Of a DNA stretch of 64,000 bases, positions 12,199 through 24,500 are shown in pieces. This DNA is from Antedon bifida (taxonomy: Eukaryota > Echinodermata > Crinoidea > Comatulida > Antedonidae), in the NCBI GenBank assembly GCA_963402885.1, contig OY727098.1, positions 20,446,717 through 20,510,716 on the forward strand, written 5' to 3'. The notes beneath the pieces are model-generated. The model made no database searches, was not told the origin of the DNA, and saw only the letters and a program-made list of their open reading frames with translations. The position numbers and the translations under genes were made by a program. The stretch's first letter is position 1. Each line of letters starts with the position of its first letter.

Positions 12199-12563
12199 CT
12201 AAATGAATAGTAAATCTTGTGAACACGAGCACTTTTCGGTCTGTTGTAGCTCAAGTTGAACTGTGCTATTGTCACTGCATCTAAAATGTTTCAGTGACAT
12301 ACTGGTCTCTGATGGTTTACACACCCCAGTTACACTTATTCTTTGGAGACGCTGTTCAATAGATATTACTTTAGTGTAGGAAGGGCAGCATCCGGTACAT
12401 TCAGTTGTCTCGATAACACCAGTGCATGTATGTCCAGAGTCTATTGTAATACACAGGTTCTTCTTTATTTGTTTGGTAGAACATGCTGTGGTTGGCTCTT
12501 CAATAGGGTTCATTTCTGTTGCTTCTATTCTATCTACGGAATGTGTTTCTTGAACAGGTGTCA
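12199..12563 (-). CDS. Last exon of the giant lectin gene: C-terminal cystine knot (CTCK) domain
   Basis: The exon encodes 121 residues and ends at TAG (12199-12201). After a short linker it has ten cysteines in about 95 residues, including the knot signature C-x-G-x-C (read as ECTGCC) and a terminal C-x-C (EKCSCS), spaced as in CTCK domains of mucins, VWF, Slit and CCN proteins. In those families this domain forms tail-to-tail disulfide dimers. The identification rests on cysteine pattern and C-terminal position. A related cystine-knot growth-factor fold cannot be excluded without a profile search. Confidence 0.75.
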
Positions 12564-15500
12564 CTGAAATAATAATGTTTATAACTTGTTGTAAAGTTAA
12601 GTTTTTTTGCTGCTAAATTGTGCAATGAAGACATTCTGTTCTTCACTTGGTAATTAAGTACAACTGGAAAATAAACATTTGAAACCAAAAAGTTGCTTTA
12701 TTATACTAAAATTATAATTCAAAATGTACCTAATTCCTTGGCAACAGTTGTGAAGGAGTATGTAAATAACTCGGTCTCTGTTGATTTTTCGCAAGCTGCT
12801 ATAAATAACTCGGAGCAGACACGATCCTCCCATTTTCCAGTGGTTGATGTCAGAACAGCACAATTGGACGTACCTGGCTTTCCTAATTCCCAATCTGAAA
12901 CATAGATAGTGAATTCAGAGTACAGATAATAATATCCATGTACGGCCTATATAGGTGTAAAATATGAAAAAGAATATTGAGAATGTGAGTTTTGTGGGAA
13001 AAAAGTAATAGGCCTAAAGCAGAAATGGAAATTATTTGTGCACAGTTTAATATTCAAATATTATTAAACAAACAACATACTTGTAAACCCAGATTCGTCT
13101 TGTCCACTACTCCATACTCCATCACCATTAATAGAATACCCGATCCACATAGCATCATTATACTTTCGACGTTGTGAAATCTTTGATCTTAAAAACTCAT
13201 TCTCTTCAAGATTATCTATTGTTGTCATCACTGCGTTTCTTTCTGAACAGAAAGAACTAGCTGACGAAAAACTCAACCTTCTTAATGAAAACTGGTAACA
13301 CTTTTTGTTGAAATAGACCCAGTTCTCAGGACACAATTCTAAAATAAATAAAGGTTTGTATCGGTATTTTATTTACCATTAAGCTAATGTATTATTAATG
13401 TTTAAATAACATTAAATCCAATAATGTTGGAATTGGTATTATTTTTCAATATAAAATGATTACCAGAATGAAAACCCACCTGCATAGTTTGTTTCTGAAT
13501 AGCTTTCCGTAACTACCTGAGGTTTCTCAGTTGATTTGGATGACAAAATGGCAGCTTTGTTTTCAACATGAAATAAATCGGAACTTGTATCTCCATTGTC
13601 TTCTGTAGTCGCGGGAGATTTGACTATTCCTTGGTCAACTTCATTAGGTATCTGTGTTTCTCCATTTTTTGTTGTTTTTTCTGTGTCTGTTTCATCAACA
13701 AAAACGATTTCTGTAGTTTTATCAACTTGTTCAACTACATCAGGAGCTTCCGTCCCAACTTCGTTCTCAGCTTCTCCTGACTCTGTATCATCTGTAACAG
13801 TTTCAATTTCTATCTCTGTGTCTACGACGACCTCAAGAAGGGCTTCAGTAGTTTCGTCTGACTTTTGGTCAACTTCATCAGGTGTCGGTGTTCCTTCTAT
13901 AATATCATCATCTCCTGTTTCAACAACAATCTTTACCTGTGGCTCTTCCTCAGTAGTAGTAGTAGTCTCTGTTTCTTTTTCAGGTTCTTCAACACCATTG
14001 GAAACAATTTCTTTGTTAGTTTCGTCTATGTCTGTTTCACCAGCAACATCAACAGTTTCCGTAGTTTTGTCAGATATATCTTCAATAATCTCTGGACTCT
14101 CTGTTCCAACCATTTTCTCTGTTTCTTGTTTGTCATCAGTAGTCTCAAAAACAAGATCCTCTCTTGGCTCTACCTCAGCTGTTGTCATTTCTGTTTCACC
14201 TTCAGCCTCAGCTTCTGTTTCTTCTATTGTTTTTCCAGTAGTCTCTTTATCTACTGTTTCATCCGTCACTATTTCTTTTTCAATTGCCTCAGGACTTTCT
14301 GTTTGAACTGTTTCCTCTGTGTCTTTCTTTTCATCAGTAGACCCAGTCACAACATCCTCTCCCATCTCTTTCTCATCAATTGTTGTTTCTGTTTCTGTTT
14401 CTTCTTCATCATCATCAGCTTCTGTTTCAATCACAATCTTTTCTTCCTCAGTGGTAGCAGTAGTCTCTGTTTCTTTTTCAGGTTCATCAACACCATTGGA
14501 AACAATTTCTCCAGTAGTTTCCTCTTTGTCTGTTTCACCAGTGACATCAACAGTTTCCGTCGTTTTGTCAGCTATATCTTCAATAAACTCTTTTTCTACT
14601 GTTTCATCCGTCACTATTTCTTTTTCAATTGCCTCAGGACTTTCTGTTTGAACTGTTTCCTCTGTGTCTTTCTCTTCATCAGTAGACTCAGTCACAACAT
14701 CCCCTCCCATCTCTTTCTCATCCATTGTTTCTGTTTCTGTTTCTTCTTCATCATCAGCTTCTGTTGTAGTTGTTTCTTCTATTGTATCTTCAGTAGTCTC
14801 TTTTTCTACTATTTCATCCGTCACTGTTTCTTTTTCAATTGCATCAGGACTTTCTGTTTCAACTGTTTCCTCTGTGTCTTTCTCTTCATCAGTAGACTCA
14901 GTCACAACATCCTCTCCTGTCTCTTTCTCATCCATTGTTACTTCTGTTTCCTCTTCAGCCTCAGGTTCTGTTGTAGTTGTGTCTTCTATTATCTCTCCAG
15001 TATCTTCAGGTGTCTCTTTTTCTACTATTTCATCCGTCACTGTTTCTTTTTCAATTGCATCAGGACTTTCTGTTTGAACTGCTTCCTCTGTGTCTTTCTC
15101 GTCATCAGTAGGCTCAGTCACAACATCCTCTCCCATCTCTTTCTTATCCATTGTTTCTGTTTCTTCTTCATTATCAGCTTCTGGTGTAGTTGTTTCTTCT
15201 ATTGTATCTTCAGGTGTCTCTTTTTCTACTGTTTCATCCGTCACTGTTTCTTTTTCAATTGCATCATGACTTTCTGTTGGAACTGCTTCCTCTGTGTCTT
15301 TCTCGTCATCAGTAGACTCAGTCACAACATCCTCTCCCATCTCTTTCTTATCCATTGTTTCTGTTTCTTCTTCATCATCAGCTTCTGTTGTAGTTGTTTC
15401 TTCTATTGTATCTTCAGTAGTCTCTTTTTCTACTGTTTCATCCGTCACTGTTTCTTTTTCAATTGCCTCAGGACTTTCTGTTTGAACTGTTTCCTCTGTG

Positions 15501-18500
15501 TCTTTCTCTTCATCAGTAGACTCAGTCACAACATCCTCTCCCATCTCTTTCTCATCCATTGTTTCTGTTTCTGTTTCTGTTTCTTCTTCATCATCAGCTT
15601 CTGTTGTAGTTGTTTCTTCTATTGTATCTTCAGTAGTCTCTTTTTCTACTGTTTCATCCGTCACTGTTTCTTTTTCAATTGCATCAGGACTCTCTGTTTC
15701 AACTGTTTCCTCTGTGTTTTTCTGTTTATCAGTAGGCTCAGTCACAACATCCTCTCCTGTCTCTTTCTCATCCATTGTTACTTCTGTTTCCTCTTCAGCC
15801 TCAGGCTCTGTTGTAGTTGTGTCTTCTATTTTCTCTCCAGTATCTTCAGGTGTCTCTTTTTCTACTATTTCATCCGTCACTGTTTCTTTTTCAATTGCAT
15901 CAGGACTTTCTGTTTCAACTGTTTCCTCTCTGTCTTTCTCGTCATCAGTAGTCTCAGTCACAACATCCTCTCCCATCTCTTTCTCATCCATTGTTTCTGT
16001 TTCCTCTTCATCATCAGCTTCTGTTGTTGTTGTTTCTTCTATTGTTTTTTCAGTATGTTCTTCTATCTCTGTGTCTACGATGACCTCAGGAATAGCTTCA
16101 GTAGTTTCGTCTGATTTTTGGTCACCTTTATCAGGTGTCGGTGTTTCTCCATCTTCTATAATATCATCATCTCCTGTTTCAACAACAATCTTTAGCTGTG
16201 ACTGTTCTTCAGTAGTAGTAGTAGTAATCTCTGTTTCTTTTTCAGGTTCTTCAACACCATTTGAAACAATTTCTTCAGTAGATTCCTCTTTGTCTGTTTC
16301 ACCAGCGACATCAACAGTTTCTGTAGTTTTGTCAGATATATCTTTGATAATCTCTGGACTTTCTGTTCCAACCACTTCCTCTGTTTCTTTTTTGTCATCA
16401 GTAGTCTCAAAAACAAGAACTGTTGTCATTTCTGTTTCAGCTTCTGTTTCTTCTATTGTTTTTTCAGTGTCTTCAGTAGTCTCTTTATCTACTGTTTCAT
16501 CCGTCACTGTTTCTTTTTCAATTGCCTCAGGACTCTCTGTTTCAACTGTTTCCTCTGTGTCTTTCTCTTCATTAGTAGGCTCAGTCACAACATCCTCTCC
16601 CATCTCTTTCTCATCTATTGTTGTTTCTGTTTCTTCTTTATTATCAGCTTCTGTTGTAGTTGTTTCTTCTATTTTCTCTCCAGTATCTTCAGTAGTCTCT
16701 TTTTCTACTGTTTCATCCGTCACTGTTTCTTTTTCAATTGCATCAGGACTTTCTGTTTGAACTGCTTCCTCTGTGTCCTTTTCGTCATCAGTAGGCTCAG
16801 TCACAACATCCTCACCCGTCCTTGTGTCATCTATTGTTACTGTATCATCCTTTCCTGTCCCAGAAACTTCTGTTTCAGTGACTTCTTCACTTTCAAATTC
16901 CACAACTGATTTGAAAGATGATTCTTCGTAAACAACATTTGTTGATGTTTTGCATATAACACGATACACTTTTTTACACGATTCAGCCATCCACTTTCCT
17001 GTGGACGATATAATTACTCCACAAGCTCTACCATCATCGCCAACTGAATCATCTACATTTATATTGGTTGGTTCTCCATCCTTCCAATCTGTGAAATTAG
17101 ATAAATACTACAAATCAGATAACATTTATTATTAAAAATTACGAATTCACTTGCTAATCGTCATATTCGATTGTCAATTTTATAATGAGGTTTATGAGAT
17201 ATCTGTTTTGATGTATTATTGTATTGTAAAACCTTAAATATGAGTTACATGTTGAAATAAGCTGATTCCACTAACACTCATTATTTAATAAAAAGTTAGT
17301 GACTCTCGAAATTTCATTTATAAAGCCAAACAAGATTGTCAAAAACATCGTCATAACTAAAGAAAACCATAATTGTGTGAATGTATTCTGTAAGGGGAAA
17401 GGAAGTTACTTCATTTTATTTTTTAATTCAAATAAAAAGAAGAAATCATTTACTACACAAATACTACAATATAGATAAAACTAGAAATTGCAAAGTGCAA
17501 GTGAGTGAAGCAGATATAACATAACATAGTTTTGATGAGTCAGGGCCCTCCTAAAGACACAAACTGAATGTCAATATTAGAACACTTCTTATTGTACAAT
17601 CTTTCCTTGATAAAATGTATTTCACCTGTAAACATAAACTCTTCCTTGGTGTCTTATTATACCAATGTTTTGTAGACAACAATTAACTTTCAGATTTGAC
17701 AAGCAATGATTTTTATGGGAGGTCAAATTGCTGTGCAGAATATGAATAGTTGACATGAAGCAATACATATATTACACATAGAGCGTGTATTTGTATATGT
17801 ACTAGCTGCTTGTTTCCAAAATGTTATTGGTTTAACATTATCATATTCATTATTGTTGAAACATTTTCATATAATTCCAAGACAAAATACCCAAAATTCT
17901 ATTTTAAAATAAAATTTACTTACTTTCAAATTGAACATCTTCACCGGATTGCCAACTCCATTCCATTCCATATTCGCGTGTATAACCTATCCATGCACGG
18001 TTATTGTACCTCTTTTTCTTTAACAGATTCTCTTTAACAAATTCATTTTCATCTTTACTAAACATATCAACTAGATAAGAATTTTCTTCTCGACAATATT
18101 TGATAGCAGCAAAAACAGTAAAGCGTTTATTTGTGAATTTATAGCAGCTTCCTTGATATTGCAGCCATCCCACATTACACAAACCTGTATGTAAATGAAT
18201 TATTAGAATTAAAAATTAAAGACAAAATAACATTTAAGGACATTTGCTAATTATTTACTCAATGTTAGTGTATACTGTACATTATTCAGGTTTAAAAATA
18301 TGGAAAAATTATGTTTCTATTTTAAAGAACTTACTGCATCCATTAATAGTTTCTTTATCATCAGCTACAGTTCCGTCAATCTCATCTTCAGTTTCAGTTA
18401 TTTCTTCTACCTGGTTTTCAACTGCAGTTGTCCGATCAGCAGTAACCTCGGTGTCAGTTTGTTCAATATCAGTAGTTACAGTTCCTTCTGCATCTATCTC

Positions 18501-21500
18501 ATCTCCAGTTGTTTTGTCATCAGTAGTCTCCGTGTCTACTTTGTCATCCATGACTGTTTCTTCTTCAGCAGTAGTTTCTGTGTCTTTCTCAGACTCATCA
18601 ACGCCATTGGAAACAATTACTTCTGTTGTTTCATCCATGTCTGTTTCATCAAAAATATTAATGGTTTCTGTAGTTTTGACAGTTTCTTCTTCCACTGCCT
18701 CAGGACTCTCTGTTTCAGTTGGTTCCTCTTCATCAGTAGGGTCAACAACATCATCTCTTGTCTTAATCTCATCTGTTGTTACTTCTGCTTCTGTTTCAGT
18801 TGTTTCCTCTGTTTCTTTCTCTTCATCAGTAGGCTCAACAACATCTCCTGTATCTGTCCCACCTGTTGTTATTTCTGGTTCTTCACCAACATCAGCTTCT
18901 GTTTCGGTTGTGTCTTCAGTTTCTTTTCCGGGTTCTTCAGTAGATTCTGTGTCTACTGTGTCAACCGTTAATGTTTCTTCTTCAGTGGTTGTAGGAGTCT
19001 CTGTTTCATCTATTTCCTCTGTTTCCTTCTCTTCATCAGTAGGCTCAATCACAACAACATCTCCCTTATCAGTCCCACTTGTTGTTACTTCTGTTTCATC
19101 ATCAACCTCAGCTTCTGTTTCAGTGGTTTCTTTTCCGGGTTCTTCAGTAGATTCTGTGTCTACTGTGTCAACCGTTAATGTTTCTTCTTCAGTGGTTGTA
19201 GGACTCTCTGTTTCATCTGTTTCCTCTGTTTCTTTCTCTTCGTCAGTAGGCTCAATCACAACAACATCTCCCTTTTCAGTCCCACCTGTTGTTACTTCTG
19301 TTTCATCATCAACCTCAGCTTCTGTTTCGGTTGTGTCTTCAGTTTCTTTTCCGGGTTCTTCAGTAGATTCTGTGTCTGCTGTGTCAACAATTAATGTTTC
19401 TTCTTCAGTTGTTGTAGGAGTCTTTGTTTCATCTGTTTCCTCTGTTTCTTTCTCTTCGTCAGTAGGCTCAATCACAACAACATCTCCCTTATCAGTCCCA
19501 CCTGTTGTTACTTCTGTTTCATCACCAACGTCAGCTTCTGTTTCGGTTGTGTCTTCTGTTTCTTTTCCGGGTTCTTCAGTAGACTCTGTGTCTGCTGTGT
19601 CAACAATTAATGTTTCTTCTTCAGTAGTTGTAGGACTCTCTGTTTCATCTATCCCCTCTGTTTCTTTCTCTTCGTCAGTAGGCTCAATCACAACAACATC
19701 TACCTTGTCTATCCCACCTGTTGTTACTTCTGTTTCATCATCAACCTCAGCTTCTGTTTCAGTAGTTTCTTCAGTTTCTTTTCCGGGTTCTTCAGTAGTT
19801 TCTGTTTCTACTGTGTCAACCGTTAATGTTTCTTCTTCAGTAGTTGTAGGACTCTCTGTTTCATCTGTTTCCTCTGTTTCTTTCTCTTCATCAGTAGGTT
19901 CAATAACATCTCCCGTATCTGTCCCATCTGTTAATAATTCTGGTTCTTCACCAACGTCAGCTTCTGTTTCGGTTGTGTCTTCAGTTTCTTTTCCGGGTTC
20001 TTCAGTAGATTCTGTGTCTGCTGTGTCAACAATTAATGTTTCTTCTTCAGTAGTTGTAGGACTCTCTGTTTCTTCTGTTTCCTCTGTTTCTTTCTCTTCG
20101 TCAGTAGGCTCAACAGCATCTCCCTTATCAGTCCCACCTGTTGTTACTTCTGTTTTATCATCAACCTCAGCTTCTGTTTCAGTAGTTTCTTCAGTTTCTT
20201 TTCCGGGTTCTTCAGTAGTTTCTGTGTCTACTGTTTCAGCCGTTACTGTTTCTTCTTCAGTGGCTGTAGGAGGCCCTGTTTCATCTGTTTCCTCTGTTTC
20301 TTTCTCTTCATCAGTAGGTTCAACAATCTCTACTGTATCTGTCCCACCTGTTGTTATTTCTGGTTCTTCACCAACGTCAGCTTCTGTTTCGGTTGTGTCT
20401 TCAGTTTCTTTTCCGGGTTCTTCAGTAGATTCTGTGTCTACTGTGTCAACCGTTAATGTTTCTTCTTCAGTAGTTGTAGGACTCTCTGTTTCATCTGTTT
20501 CCTCTGTTTCTTTCTCTTCGTCAGTAGGCTCAATCACAACAACATCTCCCTTATCAGTCCCACCTGTTGTTACTTCTGTTTCATCATCAACCTCAGCTTC
20601 TGTTTCAGTAGTTTCTTCAGGTTCTTTTCCGGCATCTTCAGTAGTTTCTGTGTCTACTGTTTCAACCGTTACTGTTTCTTCTTCAGTGGTTGTAGGAGGC
20701 CCTGTTTCATCTGTTTCCTCTGTTTCTTTCTCTTCGTCAGTAGGCTCAATCGCAACGACATCTCCCTTATTAGTCCCACCTGTTGTTACTTCTGTTTCAT
20801 CATCAACCTCAGCTTCTGTTTCGGTTGTGTCTTCAGTTTCTTTTCCGGGTTCTTCAGTAGTTTCTGTGTCTACTGTTTCAACCGTTACTGTTTCTTCTTC
20901 AGTGATTGTAGGAGGCCCTGTTTCATCTGTTTTCTCTGTTTCTTTGTCTTCGTCAGTAGGCTCAATCACAACAACATCTCCCTTATCAGTCCCACCTGTT
21001 GTTACTTCTGTTTCATCATCAACCTCAGCTTCTGTTTCAGTAGTTTCTTCAGTTGCTTTTCCGGCATCTTCAGTAGTTTCTGTGTCTACAGTTTCAACCG
21101 TTACTGTTTCTTCTTTAGTGGTTGTAGGAGGCTCTGTTTCATCTGTTTCCTCTGTTTCTTTCTCTTCGTCAGTAGGCTCAATCACAACAACATCTCCCTT
21201 CTCAGTCCCACCTGTTGTTACTTCTGTTTCATCATCAACCTCAGCTTCTGTTTCAGTAGTTTCTTCTCTTTCTTTTCCGGGTTCTTCAGTAGATTCTGTG
21301 TCTGCTGTGTCAACAATTAATGTTTCTTCTTCAGTAGTTGTAGGACTCTCTGTTTCATCTATTTCCTCTGTTTCTTTCTCTTCGTCAGAAGGTTCAATCA
21401 CAACAACATCTCCCTTATCAGTCCCACCTGTTGTTACTTCTGTTTCATCACCAACGTCAGCTTCTGTTTCGGTTGTGTCTTCAGTTTCTTTTCCGGGTTC

Positions 21501-24500
21501 TTCAGTAGATTCTGTGTCTGCTGTGTCAACAATTAATGTTTCTTCTTCAGTTGTTGTAGGAGTCTTTGTTTCATCTGTTTCCTCTGTTTCTTTCTCTTCG
21601 TCAGTAGGCTCAATCACAACAACATCTCCCTTATCAGTCCCACCTGTTGTTACTTCTGTTTCATCACCAACGTCAGCTTCTGTTTCGGTTGTGTCTTCTG
21701 TTTCTTTTCCGGGTTCTTCAGTAGACTCTATGTCTGCTGTGTCAACAATTAATGTTTCTTCTTCAGTAGTTGTAGGACTCTCTGTTTCATCTATTCCCTC
21801 TGTTTCTTTCTCTTCGTCAGTAGGCTCAATCACAACAACATCTACCTTGTCTATCCCACCTGTTGTTACTTCTGTTTCATCATCAACCTCAGCTTCTGTT
21901 TCAGTAGTTTCTTCAGTTGCTTTTCCGGCATCTTCAGTAGTTTCTGTGTCTACTGTTTCAACCATTACTGTTTCTTCTTCAGTGGTTGTAGGAGGCCCTG
22001 TTTCATCTGTTTCCTCTGTTTCTTTCTCTTCGTCAGTAGGCTCAATCACAACAACATCTCCCTTATCAGTCCCACCTGTTGTTACTTCTGTTTCATCATC
22101 AAACTCAGCTTCTGTTTCAGTAGTTTCTTCAGTTGCCTTTCCGGCATCTTCTATAGTTTCTGTGTCTACTGTTTCAATCGTTACTGTTTCGTCTTCAGTG
22201 GTTGTAGGAGACCCTGTTTCATCTATTTCCTCTGTGTCTTTCTCTTCATCAGTAGGTTCAACAACCTCTCCTGTATCTGTCCCACCTGTTGTTATTTCTG
22301 GTTCTTCACCAACGTCAGCTTCTGTTTCGGTTGTGTCTTCAGTTTCTTTTCCGGGTTCTTCAGTAGATTCTGTGTCTACTGTGTCAACAATTAATGTTTC
22401 TTCTTCAGTAGTTGTAGGACTCTCTGTTTCATCTATTTCCTCTGTTTCTTTCTCTTCGTCAGAAGGTTCAATCACAACAACATCTCCCTTATCAGTCCCA
22501 CCTGTTGTTACTTCTGTTTCATCACCAACGTCAGCTTCTGTTTCGGTTGTGTCTTCAGTTTCTTTTCCGGGTTCTTCAGTAGATTCTGTGTCTGCTGTGT
22601 CAACAATTAATGTTTCTTCTTCAGTTGTTGTAGGAGTCTTTGTTTCATCTGTTTCCTCTGTTTCTTTCTCTTCGTCAGTAGGCTCAATCACAACAACATC
22701 TCCCTTATCAGTCCCACCTGTTGTTACTTCTGTTTCATCACCAACGTCAGCTTCTGTTTCGGTTGTGTCTTCTGTTTCTTTTCCGGGTTCTTCAGTAGAC
22801 TCTATGTCTGCTGTGTCAACAATTAATGTTTCTTCTTCAGTAGTTGTAGGACTCTCTGTTTCATCTATTCCCTCTGTTTCTTTCTCTTCGTCAGTAGGCT
22901 CAATCACAACAACATCTACCTTGTCTATCCCACCTGTTGTTACTTCTGTTTCATCATCAACCTCAGCTTCTGTTTCAGTAGTTTCTTCAGTTGCTTTTCC
23001 GGCATCTTCAGTAGTTTCTGTGTCTACTGTTTCAACCATTACTGTTTCTTCTTCAGTGGTTGTAGGAGGCCCTGTTTCATCTGTTTCCTCTGTTTCTTTC
23101 TCTTCGTCAGTAGGCTCAATCACAACAACATCTCCCTTATCAGTCCCACCTGTTGTTACTTCTGTTTCATCATCAAACTCAGCTTCTGTTTCAGTAGTTT
23201 CTTCAGTTGCCTTTCCGGCATCTTCTATAGTTTCTGTGTCTACTGTTTCAATCGTTAATGCTTCGTCTTCAGTGGTTGTAGGAGACCCTGTTTCATCTAT
23301 TTCCTCTGTGTCTTTCTCTTCATCAGTAGGTTCAACAACCTCTCCTGTATCTGTCCCACCTGTTGTTATTTCTGGTTCTTCACCAACGTCAGCTTCTGTT
23401 TCGGTTGTGTCTTCAGTTTCTTTTCCGGGTTCTTCAGTAGATTCTGTGTCTACTGTGTCAACCGTTAATGTTTCTTCTTCAGTAGTTGTAGGACTCTCTG
23501 TTTCATCTCTTTCCTCTGTTTCTTTCTCTTCGTCAGTAGGCTCAATCACAACAACATCTCCCTTATCAGTCCCACCTGTTGTTACTTCTGTTTCATCATC
23601 AACCTCAGCTTCTGTTTCAGTAGTTTCTTCAGGTTCTTTTCCGGCATCTTCAGTAGTTTCTGTGTCTACTGTTTCAACCGTTAATGTTTCTTCTTCAGTA
23701 GTTGTAGGACTCTCTGTTTCATCTGTTTCCTCTGTTTCTTTCTCTTCGTCAGTAGGTTCAATCACAACAACATCTCCCTTATCAGTCCCACCTGTTGTTA
23801 CTTCTGTTTCATCACCAATGTCAGCTTCTTTTTCGGTTGTGTCTTCAGTTTCTTTTCCGGGTTCTTCAGTAGACTCTGTGTCTGCTGTGTCAACAATTAT
23901 TGTTTCTTCTTCAGTAGTTGTAGGACTCTCTGTTTCCTCTGTTTCTTTCTCTTCGTCTGTAGGCTCAATCACAACAACATCTCCCTTATCAGTCCCACCT
24001 GTTGTAACTTCTGTTTCATCACCAACCTCATCTTCTGTTTCAGTAGTTTCTTCAGTTACTTTTTCGGCATCTTCAGTAGTTTCTGTGTCTACTGTTTCAA
24101 CTGTTACTGTTTCTTCTTCAGTGGTTGTAGGAGGCCCTGTTTCATCTGTTTTTTCTGTTTCTTTCTCTTCGTCAGTAGGCTCAATCACAACAACATCTCC
24201 CTTATCAGTCCCACCTGTTGTTACTTCTGTTTCATCATCAACCTCAGCTTCTGTTTCAGTAGTTTCTTCAGTTGCTTTTCCGGCATCTTCAGTAGTTTCT
24301 GTGTCTACAGTTTCAACCGTTACTGTTTCTTCTTTAGTGGTTGTAGGAGGCTCTGTTTCATCTGTTTCCTCTGTTTCTTTCTCTTCGTCAGTAGGCTCAA
24401 TCACAACAACATCTCCCTTCTCAGTCCCACCTGTTGTTACTTCTGTTTCATCATCAACCTCAGCTTCTGTTTCAGTAGTTTCTTCTCTTTCTTTTCCGGG

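Noticed and set aside
13596-16760. Several plus-strand Ser/Val- and Phe/Cys-rich frames over array II
   Set aside because: They are antisense or frame shadows of the repeat exon, with no start context or splice partners.
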